The notes under the pieces: model-generated
Seen by the model: only the letters and a program-made list of their open reading frames with translations
Databases searched by the model: none
What the model was told of the DNA's origin: nothing
Position numbers and translations under genes: made by a program
Part shown: one piece after another, positions 51,199 through 60,671 of the stretch
How the letters are laid out: each line of letters begins with the position of its first letter
How positions within the stretch are numbered: the stretch's first letter is position 1
Source: CAJQGY01 sp905478015
GTDB taxonomy: Bacteria > Pseudomonadota > Gammaproteobacteria > Magnimaribacterales > D2472
Assembly: GCA_943788365.1 (NCBI GenBank)
Contig: CALSPZ010000001.1
Span: 1,054,001 to 1,118,000 of the forward strand
Length of the DNA: 64,000 nucleotides
Reading direction: 5' to 3'

Positions 51199-52451
51199 TG
51201 ATAGATGCACCAAATAATTTAACTCGCAATATTCTTTTTGGAATGTTTGCTGGTTTTGTTGTCGGCGCTGTTTTTTACTACACCAATATTTTTGGAGACC
51301 AAATCTCACTATTCTTTGAAAAGTATGTTTTCTTATTGGGAAGCACAATATTTATCAATCTACTGAAGATGCTAATAGTGCCTTTAATTTTCTTTTCCTT
51401 AGTTTCAGGCATTTCTTCTCTTAGCAACTTAAATAGTTTAGGAAAGATTACTGCAAAAACTATTGCGCTATATTTATCAACAACTGCAATAGCTGTCACA
51501 CTTTCTTTGGCTGTAGGATCACTATTCAAGCCAGGAGCTGGCTACAACTCAGAGATATCTATTGCTCCAGAAAGCCTTCCTCCAAGTCAAGGCGTATTTG
51601 AAACAATAGTAAATATATTTCCTTCAAATATTATTCAAGCTATGGCTAATAATGAAATGCTGGCAGTAGTATTCTTCAGCATTTTATTTGGCTTAGCATT
51701 AAATAAAACAAATCATCTTACTAATAACTTTAGTCAGTCATTTGAAAAGTTAAATACAGTATTCATGCAACTTGTAATTACTATAATTTCATTCGCTCCA
51801 ATTGGTGTTTTTTGCTTGATAGGCAAGTTTGTAATAGTTGACGGTCTTGATGTTTTTCAAGAAGCTTTTAAATACGTAATCCTATTAATACTAGTATTAA
51901 TACTTCATGTTTTCATAACTTACTCTCTTTTATTAAAGCTTCTAACTTCTATAAATTTAAAAACTTTTTTTATAAAAATGAAAGATGTTGCAATCTTTGC
52001 TTTTTCAACTTCATCAAGCGCAGCAACAATTCCTGTTACTCTTAAAACAGTTCAGAATGACCTTGGAGTAAATAAGAATGTGGCTTCATTTGTTGTTCCT
52101 GTGGGAGCCACAATAAATATGGATGGAACCGCTATTATGCAAGGCATGGCAACTATATTTATAGCGCAAATGTCAGGTATTGATTTAACTTTAATTCAAT
52201 ATGTTCAGGTAATTATTTTAGCAGTCGTAGCATCCATTGGAGCAGCTGCCGTTCCCTCAGCCGGAACAATAACCTTGGTTTTAATTCTTCAACAGTTTGG
52301 TTTGCCGCTTGAGGCCATAGGCATTATTCTTGCAGTAGATAGAATTCTTGATATGTTAAGAACTTCTGTAAATGTTACAGGTGATGCTGCAGTTGCATGT
52401 ATTGTTGCTGAATCAGAAGGCTTGTTAGACAAGAAAATATTCAATAAATAG
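51198..52451 (+). CDS. Dicarboxylate/amino acid:cation symporter (DAACS family)
   Basis: Secondary transporter of 417 residues related to GltP, DctA and SstT. Conserved blocks are FINLLKMLIVPLIFFSLVSGISS, the STSSSAATIPVTLKT serine-rich hairpin, GATINMDGTAIMQGMATIFIAQ and AVDRILDMLRTSVNVTGDA, which supply the substrate and cation sites. Likely substrates are glutamate, aspartate or C4 acids with Na+ or H+. It shares a base with the rubredoxin stop, so cotranscription is likely though functionally unexplained. Confidence 0.92.
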   Translation: MIDAPNNLTRNILFGMFAGFVVGAVFYYTNIFGDQISLFFEKYVFLLGSTIFINLLKMLIVPLIFFSLVSGISSLSNLNSLGKITAKTIALYLSTTAIAVTLSLAVGSLFKPGAGYNSEISIAPESLPPSQGVFETIVNIFPSNIIQAMANNEMLAVVFFSILFGLALNKTNHLTNNFSQSFEKLNTVFMQLVITIISFAPIGVFCLIGKFVIVDGLDVFQEAFKYVILLILVLILHVFITYSLLLKLLTSINLKTFFIKMKDVAIFAFSTSSSAATIPVTLKTVQNDLGVNKNVASFVVPVGATINMDGTAIMQGMATIFIAQMSGIDLTLIQYVQVIILAVVASIGAAAVPSAGTITLVLILQQFGLPLEAIGIILAVDRILDMLRTSVNVTGDAAVACIVAESEGLLDKKIFNK

Positions 52452-52523
52452 CTAATTAAATCTCATTTTTCATTCTTTTTTTTGATAGAATGCACCATTA
52501 ATTTTTTTTACTTAGAGGTAAAT

Positions 52524-54524
52524 ATGAACAGTTTGTTGATTGCTCCAATTTTAGGGGTCGTTGGAATGGTTGTGGCTTTAGTCGTATACCAATTGGTTAT
52601 GAAGTATCCAGACGGAGAGGATAAGGTCAAAAAAATTGGGGACCAGATTCATAATGGAGCATTGGCATTCATGAAAACCGAATATAAATATTTGCTTGTA
52701 TTTATAGTGGTCCTCGTAATCTTAGCGCAATTATTTTTATCAACAGAATCTGCTATAGCTGTTGTAGTTGGTGCACTATGCTCATCTTTAGCTGGTTTCA
52801 TTGGAATGTATGCTGCTACAAAAGCAAATGTAAGAACAGCCACTGCAGCTCAGCAAGACGGAGCAGCAGCAGCACTATCAGTTTCTTTTTATGGTGGGTC
52901 TGTCATGGGCCTATGTGTTGCATCTTTAGGCCTAATTGGTTTAGGTGGCCTTTATTATTTTTTTAATGGATACGAACAGGGCGTTCATGCTTTAGAGGGC
53001 TTTGGAATGGGGGCATCAGTAGTTGCTTTATTTTCAAGAGTCGGAGGCGGTATTTTTACTAAAAGTGCAGATGTTGGTGCTGATTTAGTTGGAAAAGTTG
53101 AGGCAGGAATACCAGAAGATGATCCAAGAAATCCTGGAGTTATTGCAGATAATGTAGGTGATAATGTAGGTGATGTAGCTGGCATGGGTTCTGATATATT
53201 TGAATCATATTGTGGTTCAATGATTGCTTCGATCGCTATTGCATACACAATGGGCAGGACTGATTTAATGATGCTACCACTGTTGCTAGCTTCGATTGGC
53301 TTATTCGCATCTGTTATTGGTATATTCATTGTTAAACTTCAATCCTCTAAAGCTCCAGCAAGTGCTTTAAGATCAGGAACTCTTTTGGCACCTGTTATCT
53401 TTATAGCAATGGCTTATTTCTTAATTGATTCTAGAGGGATTGAAACTAATGTTTGGTGGTGTGTTGTGAGTGGTGCAGTTGGTGGAGTCCTCATAGGGCT
53501 AATTACTGAATATTACACAGGTGGAAATCCTGTAAGAAAAATAGCTGAATCTGGAGAAACAGGTTCTGCTACCGTTATGATTTCAGGCCTATCCGTAGGA
53601 ATGCAGTCAGTAGTCATACCTATAATAATTCTTGCAGCCATTATCCTAGCATCTACATCATTAGTTGATGGTGTTTATGGTGTTGGTATAGCCGCAGTAG
53701 GAATGTTAGCAACTGTTGGTATTACAATGGCAATAGATGCTTATGGCCCAGTTGCAGATAATGCAGGCGGCATTGCAGAAATGTCAGGAATGGGTAAAGA
53801 AGTTCGAGATATAACTGACTCTTTGGACGAGCTTGGAAATACAACAGCTGCAATAGGTAAAGGTTTTGCTATTGGTGCTGCTGCGCTTGCAGCATTAGCC
53901 ATTATATCTGCATATTCAGCTCAAGTTTCTGCTACATATGGGGATGCATTCTCACTTTCACTAGAAAATCCAATTGTTCTTGTGGGCATGTTCATAGGAA
54001 TATGCATACCATTTCTTATAGCTTCAATTACCATGACTGCTGTTGGCGATGCGGCTTTTGAAATGATTAATGAAATTAGAAGACAGTTTAAAGAAATACC
54101 TGGACTAATGGAGGGTCAAGCCGATCCTGATTCTGAAAAATGTGTTGAAATCGCTACTACCGCTGCACTTAAAAAGATGATGTTACCAGGTGTGATAGCA
54201 GTAAGTATGCCTGCAATAGTTGGGTTTGGCTTAGGAGCAATAGCTCTGGGCGGAATGTTAGCTGGTGGCTTGTTGGGCTGTGTTGCTTTAGCTTTGTTTA
54301 TGGCTAATGCTGGTGGAGCATGGGATAACGCTAAAAAATATGTTGAAAAAGGGAACTTAGGTGGCAAAGGTTCTGATACTCACTCAGCTACAGTTGTTGG
54401 GGATACAGTTGGAGATCCTTTTAAAGATACATCTGGACCATCAATGAATATTTTAATAAATGTTATGGCAATGGTTAGTTTAGTTATTTCAGGTTTATTA
54501 CCTTTAAACGGTATATTCTTTTAG
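52524..54524 (+). CDS. hppA: Membrane-bound ion-translocating pyrophosphatase
   Basis: Hydrolyses pyrophosphate to pump H+ or Na+ across the inner membrane. With ATG at 52524 (AGAGG ahead) it has 666 residues and about 16 helices. The active-site motifs DVGADLVGKVE and DNVGDNVGDVAGMGSD are intact, as is GDTVGDPFKDTSGPSMN. In GNTTAAIGKGFAIG an alanine stands where potassium-independent enzymes have lysine, so this is of the K+-dependent type, which includes both H+ and Na+ pumps. It saves energy otherwise lost as pyrophosphate, fitting light-poor or carbon-poor seawater. Confidence 0.95.
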   Translation: MNSLLIAPILGVVGMVVALVVYQLVMKYPDGEDKVKKIGDQIHNGALAFMKTEYKYLLVFIVVLVILAQLFLSTESAIAVVVGALCSSLAGFIGMYAATKANVRTATAAQQDGAAAALSVSFYGGSVMGLCVASLGLIGLGGLYYFFNGYEQGVHALEGFGMGASVVALFSRVGGGIFTKSADVGADLVGKVEAGIPEDDPRNPGVIADNVGDNVGDVAGMGSDIFESYCGSMIASIAIAYTMGRTDLMMLPLLLASIGLFASVIGIFIVKLQSSKAPASALRSGTLLAPVIFIAMAYFLIDSRGIETNVWWCVVSGAVGGVLIGLITEYYTGGNPVRKIAESGETGSATVMISGLSVGMQSVVIPIIILAAIILASTSLVDGVYGVGIAAVGMLATVGITMAIDAYGPVADNAGGIAEMSGMGKEVRDITDSLDELGNTTAAIGKGFAIGAAALAALAIISAYSAQVSATYGDAFSLSLENPIVLVGMFIGICIPFLIASITMTAVGDAAFEMINEIRRQFKEIPGLMEGQADPDSEKCVEIATTAALKKMMLPGVIAVSMPAIVGFGLGAIALGGMLAGGLLGCVALALFMANAGGAWDNAKKYVEKGNLGGKGSDTHSATVVGDTVGDPFKDTSGPSMNILINVMAMVSLVISGLLPLNGIFF

Positions 54525-54538
54525 AAATCAAAATTCTT

Positions 54539-54567
54539 ATGGCTTAGGCAGCAAATGTCTAAGCCAT
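54539..54567 (+). terminator. Hairpin terminator after hppA
   Basis: ATGGCTTAG and CTAAGCCAT pair perfectly, with two further inner pairs (CA with TG), around the remaining loop, 14 bases after the hppA stop. The following CTTTATAAAAAAG gives only a weak T-run, so termination may be partial. Confidence 0.75.
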
Positions 54568-54626
54568 CTTTATAAAAAAGATCAGTCCTTAGTGGAAACA
54601 TCCATTTATTGCTCTATTATCGAGAT

Positions 54627-55301
54627 ATGAAAGAAAATATTTTAATAATTGGGTTTGGTGATATTGGGCAAAGGGTTGTTACAAATCTAAATAGCAAAAA
54701 CTATAACTTTGTTACAGTAAACAGATCATACAATTCTAACAAAACTGAAATCACGCATATCTCTTGGGACTGGCTGTCAAAAGAAAACCTAAAATTACCT
54801 TTTAAAAATTTTAAAAGGATTATTTTTATACCTAAGCCATCAGAGATAACAGAAGAGGGTTATAAAAATGGCTTCAACAAATCTATAAAAAATATCATGG
54901 TATCTCTGAATGATATAACTTACGAATCATTTATAGCCATCTCATCAACCAGGATCTTTGGAAGCAATCAATTTGGAATCCTTGATGAGGCTTCATTACC
55001 TAAGCCAGATTGCTTCAGAGGAAAAATAATTTTAGAGTATGAAGCATTTCTTAAAAAAAATATTTTAAACAATCTAAGCATTCTAAGATTTGGAGGCCTT
55101 TATTTATCAGGCACTAAAATACCTGAATTTAACAATAAGCTAGATAGAGATCATGCATCTCAAATCATATGCTTTTTCATTGAAAATAATTTCGAAGGAA
55201 TATTTAACTGTACTGAAAATAAAATACTTAATCCCCATGCTCGAAGCGTAAGTGGGGAAAAAATTAATAATACTAATTTTATTATGAGTTCTAATGACTA
55301 G
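54627..55301 (+). CDS. NAD-dependent epimerase-like protein (YeeZ type)
   Basis: Rossmann-fold protein of 224 residues. LIIGFGDIGQRVVTNL supplies the nucleotide-binding glycines, and SSTRIFG with the following DEASLPKP and LRFGGLYLSG match the YeeZ-like group of extended SDRs, whose substrates are unknown. ATG at 54627 starts directly before the core strand; a second in-frame ATG at 54609 adds six residues without a clear ribosome site. Confidence 0.75.
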   Translation: MKENILIIGFGDIGQRVVTNLNSKNYNFVTVNRSYNSNKTEITHISWDWLSKENLKLPFKNFKRIIFIPKPSEITEEGYKNGFNKSIKNIMVSLNDITYESFIAISSTRIFGSNQFGILDEASLPKPDCFRGKIILEYEAFLKKNILNNLSILRFGGLYLSGTKIPEFNNKLDRDHASQIICFFIENNFEGIFNCTENKILNPHARSVSGEKINNTNFIMSSND

Positions 55302-55334
55302 CCCTAAAATTGATTCCAAAATATAATTATAGTT

Positions 55335-56186
55335 ATGATAACTAGCATGACAGGCTTTGCATCTTCAGAGTATGTAGATGGAGATATTCGAATTAATTGT
55401 GAAATTAAGACGATCAATCACAGATTTTTAGATGTAACAATAAAGTCCCATGAACTTCCAAGTGACGTGGATATCCATATTAGAGAAGCATTATCTAAAA
55501 AAATAAAGAGGGGTTCTGTTGATGTAAGGTTTAAAATATCTCAACCTCAAAAAACTTCCTATAAATTTAATAAAGACTCTCTTCAAAATCTTTTAGATCT
55601 TGTTGCTTCCAATAAAAATTTAAACTCACAAGTGCTTACTTTTGCAGATATTAAAGACGTGCCAGGCATAATAAATGCTATCCATAAATCATCAATTAAT
55701 AAAAAAATCTTAAAAGACATATTTAAGAAAACGTTAGCAGATCTCATTTTGAATAAAAAAGAAGAGGGGGTAAAGATACAGAAAGTATTTTTGAATAAAA
55801 TTAATAAAATAAACAAAAATAACTCTTCAATTTCTCTTGGAGCAAAAACTAGTATTAACAAAAGAAATACAAAGTTTAGGAAAAAAATTAAAGACTATAT
55901 TACCGATATTGATAAAGAGAGATTAGAACAAGAGGTATCTCTCTTATTGCTTAAGCACGATGTTGCAGAAGAGCAAGAGCGAATTTCCTTTCACCTCTCT
56001 TCATTAGAAAAAGAGTTAAAAGGTAAATTAAGTAAAGGAAAAAAAATTGATTTCATATTGCAAGAGCTATTTAGAGAAACAAGCACTTTGTCTGTTAAGT
56101 TAGACGATCCGGCTCATAAATCAAAAGCATTAGATATGAAACTTTTAGTCGAAGAGATGAGAGAGCAAGCTCAGAATGCAGAATAA
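55335..56186 (+). CDS. yicC: YicC/YloC family endoribonuclease
   Basis: A 283-residue RNase of the YicC family, shown in E. coli to take part in small-RNA decay. The N-terminal MTSMTGFAS-like ITSMTGFASSE and IKTINHRFLDVTIKSHELP blocks, and the C-terminal EEQERISFHLSSLEKEL, GKKIDFILQELFRE and STLSVKLDD motifs are nearly invariant in the family. It overlaps gmk by eleven bases, so the two are cotranscribed; yicC before gmk is common. Confidence 0.93.
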   Translation: MITSMTGFASSEYVDGDIRINCEIKTINHRFLDVTIKSHELPSDVDIHIREALSKKIKRGSVDVRFKISQPQKTSYKFNKDSLQNLLDLVASNKNLNSQVLTFADIKDVPGIINAIHKSSINKKILKDIFKKTLADLILNKKEEGVKIQKVFLNKINKINKNNSSISLGAKTSINKRNTKFRKKIKDYITDIDKERLEQEVSLLLLKHDVAEEQERISFHLSSLEKELKGKLSKGKKIDFILQELFRETSTLSVKLDDPAHKSKALDMKLLVEEMREQAQNAE

Positions 56187-56793
56187 CCATCCTGAGTTAT
56201 TTATTATTTCAGCTCCATCAGGTGCAGGAAAGTCTACATTAATAAGAAAACTACTTTCTTCAACTAATAATTTTGAATTGTCTGTTTCCGCTACAACAAG
56301 ACCTCCCAGAGATGGTGAGATAAATGGAGTTGATTATCAGTTTATTTCAGAAAATGAATTCAAATCTTTGATTAATAAAAATGCATTCATTGAATATGCG
56401 AAGGTTCATAATCACAAATATGGAACATTAAAATCTTACATAGATAGAAAATTCATAGAAGGCAAGAGTATTATTTTGGATATCGATGTCCAAGGTTTTA
56501 TGCAAATAAAAGAGTCTAATATTTCAAATACATCTATATTTGTATTGCCGCCAAGCTTTAAAGTGCTTAAGCAAAGGTTGGAAGACAGACGGTCAGATAC
56601 GAGAGAGGCAATTGATAAAAGGATGACTAATGCTCGCAAAGAAATTCAATTTTGCGATGAGTATGATTTCATTATTGTAAATGATGAGATAGATATAACC
56701 ATGAAAGCTCTTAAAGAGATAATATTTGAAAAAAGAAATGATTCAGACAAAAATTTAATTGAAAAGATTTTAATAGATATGTTGTCTTATTAG
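56176..56793 (+). CDS. gmk: Guanylate kinase
   Basis: Converts GMP to GDP with ATP. The P-loop is ISAPSGAGKSTLIRKLL (about residues 11-27); SVSATTRPPRDGEINGVDYQF binds GMP, and RMTNARKEIQFCDEYDFIIVNDE closes the enzyme. The 205 residues are typical. Upstream of rpoZ and spoT, the classical gmk-rpoZ-spoT order, it ties nucleotide supply to stringent-response genes. Confidence 0.95.
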   Translation: MQNNHPELFIISAPSGAGKSTLIRKLLSSTNNFELSVSATTRPPRDGEINGVDYQFISENEFKSLINKNAFIEYAKVHNHKYGTLKSYIDRKFIEGKSIILDIDVQGFMQIKESNISNTSIFVLPPSFKVLKQRLEDRRSDTREAIDKRMTNARKEIQFCDEYDFIIVNDEIDITMKALKEIIFEKRNDSDKNLIEKILIDMLSY

Positions 56794-56830
56794 TGCTTAA
56801 GGAATTAGAATACCCACCTAGGAGATAAGT

Positions 56831-57100
56831 ATGGCAAGAATTACAGTAGAAGATTGTTTAGAAAAAATACCAAGTAGGTTCGATCTAATCATTATGGCAT
56901 CAAAAAGAGCAAGACAGCTGTCTACAACAAGCAGAGAACCTCTTGTTGAATGGGATAATGACAAGCCAACTCTTGTTGCCCTAAGAGAGATAGAAGAAGG
57001 CCTGATCGATAGAGAGACACTTGATAGAACACTTGAAGAAGATGTTCTGATGGACGGTTTTGCTGCTCCTGAAGAGGGTGAGGCTGATCCAGCTATATAA
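56831..57100 (+). CDS. rpoZ: RNA polymerase omega subunit
   Basis: Small RNA polymerase subunit of 89 residues that supports beta-prime folding and forms part of the ppGpp site. MARITVEDCLEKIPSRFDLIIMASKRARQL is unmistakable (shown here only in part, residues 1-20: MARITVEDCL EKIPSRFDLI). The acidic tail is variable as usual. Preceded by AGGAG, it lies between gmk and spoT. Confidence 0.96.
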   Translation: MARITVEDCLEKIPSRFDLIIMASKRARQLSTTSREPLVEWDNDKPTLVALREIEEGLIDRETLDRTLEEDVLMDGFAAPEEGEADPAI

Positions 57101-57121
57101 TAAATCTAAAAGGAGCCAGAT

Positions 57122-59311
57122 TTGACAGAACAAACGCTCCCCAAAAAATCTTTAACCAATTTCTCTGATAAGGACCTTCTTAAGGTTCCCTCCTACCTAT
57201 TAGCACCTGTCAAAACATATCTTAAGGCAGTTGAAATAAAAAAAATTCAAAAAGCTTATACATTTGCTTTTATAGCCCATGATGGGCAAAAAAGAAAAGA
57301 TGGCTCTGCGTATATTTCCCACCCAGTTGCTGTCGCAAAAATAATTGCTGAACTTAAAATGGACCATGATTCAATTTGCGCAGCACTAATGCACGATGTT
57401 CTCGAAGATTGCGACGTCCAAAAAACTGTTTTAGAAAAAAACTTTGGTAAAGACGTTGCCAATATAATTGATGGGGTAAGTAAGCTTGGAAAAATTAGCA
57501 TGCAAAATAAGGCTGAAACTAATGCAAATAATTTCCAGAAAATGGCGCTAGCAATGGCAAATGATGTTCGAGTCATCTTGGTAAAGCTATGCGATAGACT
57601 TCATAACATGAGAACAATTGATTTTATGCCTAGGCATAAGCAAATTCTTAAATCTAAAGAGACATTAGAAATGTTTGCTCCACTAGCCTTAAGAGTTGGC
57701 ATGATTGATATTAAAAATGAACTTGAAGATAGAGCTTTTAGATGCCTGCATCCATTAAGGGCTGAAATGCTAGATTCTGCAATCAAAAAATCCAGCGGCG
57801 GAAGAAAAAAAATTATAGAGAAAGTAAGAAAAGAGCTTAAATCAAATTTAAAAAATAATGGTATTGAAACAGCAGCTGTTAAAGGGAGAGAAAAAAATGC
57901 ATTTAGTATTTATAATAAAATTAAAACAAAACACAAACCATTTTCAGAAATATTAGACGTTTATGGTTTCAGAATTTTAGTAGACACTGTTGACGAGTGT
58001 TATAGAGCGCTTGGTATTATCCATAATTATTATTCCCCAATAGATAATAGATTTAAAGACTATATTGCAATACCTAAAATGAATGGCTATCAAGCACTTC
58101 ATACTGGACTTCTAGCCTTAGATGCATTTCCAATAGAAGTTCAAATCCAAACGAGAAGCATGTTTGATACTGCTAATAGAGGCATTGCTGCTCACTGGGG
58201 CTACAAGACATCTGGAGAAGGTGTTGGAACTGAACTAAGAGCAACAAAATGGCTTGCCGGCTTGTTAGATTTATATAAAGAATCAAAAGATTCATCAGAG
58301 TTTGTTGAATCAATAAAAACAGATTTAGAGCCAGAAAGAGTTTTTGTTTTTTCTCCAAAAGGACATATTTTTGGACTAAAGATAGGCGCCACCCCAATAG
58401 ATTTTGCATATGCTATTCATAAAGATCTAGGAGATACCATCGTTGGCTGTAAGGTAAATAGAAAAGAAGCTCCCATAAACGTAGTGCTTGAGAGCGGACA
58501 GACGGTTGAAATCATAACCTCAAAAAATAATGTAGTTATTGATCCAGCCTGGCTTAATTTCATAGTAACAAGTAGAGCTAGAAGTGGAATTAGGGCAAGA
58601 TTAAGAAAGCAAAAGGTTTCATCAGCAAGAAAAGCTGGAAAAATTATGCTGGAAACTGAGCTTAAACGTTCAGGTATAAAATTATCAGATTACAAAGGGG
58701 CTACATTAAAAAGGGTTCTAGGCTCAATTGGAGTTCCATCTTTAACAAAACTAATGACTGATCTTGGCCTTGGAAAGAAAACAGGTAATATTGTTGCTCA
58801 AAAGTTTTACGAAGGTCTTCAAATAAGAAAAAACTCAGATAACCAAGAGATAAACCCTCTTAGACTGGTTAATAAAAAAATTGAGGGCATATCAGTTGTA
58901 TTTGCAAAATGCTGCAGGCCAATTTTAGGCGATGAAATCATAGCTCATTCTGATACTGAAAGAGGGATAGTAATACATCATAAGATCTGCCAACAGGTTG
59001 TTCCATTTCTAGCAAAAGATGTCAGATATCAACCAGCTCTATGGGATTCTAAAAAAAAGAGTCACTTATACATAGCAAAACTTAAAGTAATTTCTGAAAA
59101 TAAAGTAGGAGTTCTTTCTGATGTTTTGTCTATATTTACAAGGGAGGGAATAAATGTTGTATTTGTTAATACCAATGCCATAGATTCCAAATTTGCAAAT
59201 ATAGAGCTTGAAATTGAAGTCAATGACATAAATCACCTAAATACTTTGATAGATAAAGTTGATGCAAAGAAATTTGTTTCTAATTGCTCTAGACAGATCA
59301 ATGAAGGTTGA
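57122..59311 (+). CDS. spoT: Bifunctional (p)ppGpp synthetase/hydrolase SpoT
   Basis: Stringent-response enzyme of 729 residues. The N-terminal HD hydrolase domain has SYISHPVAVAKI-like AYISHPVAVAKI and ALMHDVLEDC; the synthetase domain has YGFRILVDTVDECYRALG and IPKMNGYQALHTGLL; then a TGS domain (VFVFSPKGHIFGLK) and a C-terminal ACT domain. The intact HD motif makes it SpoT-like and bifunctional. Start is TTG at 57122 with AGGAG ahead, giving M-T-E-Q-T. No relA-only gene is visible here. Confidence 0.94.
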   Translation: MTEQTLPKKSLTNFSDKDLLKVPSYLLAPVKTYLKAVEIKKIQKAYTFAFIAHDGQKRKDGSAYISHPVAVAKIIAELKMDHDSICAALMHDVLEDCDVQKTVLEKNFGKDVANIIDGVSKLGKISMQNKAETNANNFQKMALAMANDVRVILVKLCDRLHNMRTIDFMPRHKQILKSKETLEMFAPLALRVGMIDIKNELEDRAFRCLHPLRAEMLDSAIKKSSGGRKKIIEKVRKELKSNLKNNGIETAAVKGREKNAFSIYNKIKTKHKPFSEILDVYGFRILVDTVDECYRALGIIHNYYSPIDNRFKDYIAIPKMNGYQALHTGLLALDAFPIEVQIQTRSMFDTANRGIAAHWGYKTSGEGVGTELRATKWLAGLLDLYKESKDSSEFVESIKTDLEPERVFVFSPKGHIFGLKIGATPIDFAYAIHKDLGDTIVGCKVNRKEAPINVVLESGQTVEIITSKNNVVIDPAWLNFIVTSRARSGIRARLRKQKVSSARKAGKIMLETELKRSGIKLSDYKGATLKRVLGSIGVPSLTKLMTDLGLGKKTGNIVAQKFYEGLQIRKNSDNQEINPLRLVNKKIEGISVVFAKCCRPILGDEIIAHSDTERGIVIHHKICQQVVPFLAKDVRYQPALWDSKKKSHLYIAKLKVISENKVGVLSDVLSIFTREGINVVFVNTNAIDSKFANIELEIEVNDINHLNTLIDKVDAKKFVSNCSRQINEG

Positions 59312-59383
59312 TAAAAGAAATATCTTCTATTAATTAATGTATTATGCTCAAATATTTAAGTACTTTTTTCTGGAGAATGCCTT

Positions 59384-59770
59384 ATGGCAAAGAAGATAAT
59401 CTACACTGAGAATGCGCCCAAGGCTATTGGCCCATATTCACAAGGGGTTCTTGCTGGAGATTTTTTATATATCTCAGGCCAGGTCCCCATAAATCCTTCA
59501 AACGGAGATGTTCTTAAAGATTCAATTGGGATGCAAACAAATCAAGTTATCAGCAATATTGAAAGTATATGTTTAGAAGCTGGGTGCGGACTATCAGATA
59601 TTGTAAAAATAACTATTTACTTAACGGATCTTGGAGATTTTGCTGAAGTTAATAAGGTTATGGTTGAAAGATTTAGTGAGCCTTACCCAGCTAGAGCAAC
59701 AATAGAAATTTCAGCATTACCTCTTGGGGTTAATGTTGAAATAGATGCAGTGGTATATACGAATGATTAA
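59384..59770 (+). CDS. ridA: RidA family enamine/imine deaminase
   Basis: Trimeric 128-residue enzyme that removes reactive 2-aminoacrylate and similar imines. APKAIGPYSQGVLAGDFLYISGQVPI, VFTDL-like IYLTDLGDFAEVN, and the PARATIEISALPLGVNVEIDA end match RidA; the catalytic Arg in YPARATIE is present. A GGAGAATG... ribosome site precedes ATG at 59384. spoT-ridA is a common gammaproteobacterial pair. It overlaps pyrB by eight bases. Confidence 0.95.
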   Translation: MAKKIIYTENAPKAIGPYSQGVLAGDFLYISGQVPINPSNGDVLKDSIGMQTNQVISNIESICLEAGCGLSDIVKITIYLTDLGDFAEVNKVMVERFSEPYPARATIEISALPLGVNVEIDAVVYTND

Positions 59771-60671
59771 AAATTTACTTAGCCTAAATGATCTAACTAA
59801 AGATGAATTAATCTCTTTATTGGACTTTGCTGAAAACTTTATTGACGCAGATGGTAAATTTAAAAAAGATAATTTATTTCCAGATAAAACAATAGCAAAT
59901 ATATTTTTTGAACCAAGCACCAGAACTAAATGTTCTTTTGATATAGCTGGAAAAAATTTGGGATGCTCAGTTGTTGACTTTAATTCTGAAAATTCTTCTG
60001 TTTCAAAGGGCGAATCAATTTATCAAACAGTTGATGCATTGTCATTAATGGGTGTTGATTTATGTGTTTTAAGGCATCCTAACTCAGTAATATCAGAACT
60101 TGCAGAATACTTGCCAGAGATGGTTTTTATTAATGCTGGAGAAGGATCCACAGCTCATCCAACACAAACATTAATTGATCTTATGACAATAAGGCAGTTA
60201 AAGGGCTCTATTGATAATCTTAAAATAACAATAGTAGGTGACCTAGATCACTCAAGAGTTGTGAAATCATTTGTTGAAGGGGTTTCTAATTTTTCTATTG
60301 AATCTCTAACCTTCTCTGGACACCCAAGTATGTGCTCAAACTATATGGATCCAGTTATTGGTTCGTACGAGCCTAACTTAGACATAGCAGTTACTGATGC
60401 AGATGTTGTGATGGCTCTTAGAATTCAGCATGAGAGATTTGAAACTGATATGAGCCTTGACCTTGATGAATACAAACACTTATATCAACTAACCACAGAG
60501 AGAATATCTATGGCCAAAGGAGATGCAATTATCATGCATCCCGGTCCCGTAAATATGGATATTGAGATCTCAGAAACAGCATATCAATCTGAGAATTCAG
60601 TTATTAGAAATCAAGTTGCAAATGGTGTTGCTATGAGAATGGCGGTCTTAGCTAGATTTTTGAGCCAATAA
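59763..60671 (+). CDS. pyrB: Aspartate carbamoyltransferase catalytic chain
   Basis: Second step of pyrimidine synthesis. FFEPSTRTKCSFDIAGKNLGC holds the carbamoyl-phosphate site (STRT), HPTQTLIDLMTIRQ the third substrate loop, and DYDVVMALRIQ-like DADVVMALRIQHERFE the aspartate site. ATG at 59763 gives 302 residues of normal size; it lies inside ridA's last codons. No pyrI regulatory chain or dihydroorotase-like pyrC follows, so the enzyme is probably unregulated by PyrI unless one is elsewhere. It ends 24 bases inside ribE. Confidence 0.95.
   Translation: MIKNLLSLNDLTKDELISLLDFAENFIDADGKFKKDNLFPDKTIANIFFEPSTRTKCSFDIAGKNLGCSVVDFNSENSSVSKGESIYQTVDALSLMGVDLCVLRHPNSVISELAEYLPEMVFINAGEGSTAHPTQTLIDLMTIRQLKGSIDNLKITIVGDLDHSRVVKSFVEGVSNFSIESLTFSGHPSMCSNYMDPVIGSYEPNLDIAVTDADVVMALRIQHERFETDMSLDLDEYKHLYQLTTERISMAKGDAIIMHPGPVNMDIEISETAYQSENSVIRNQVANGVAMRMAVLARFLSQ

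Noticed and set aside
52985..53329. 114-codon open frame on the minus strand
   Set aside because: Antisense of the active-site region of hppA; low-complexity Pro/Ser/Ala translation with no domain.
57256..57576. 106-codon open frame on the minus strand
   Set aside because: Antisense of the spoT HD domain; not supported by a ribosome site or known motifs.
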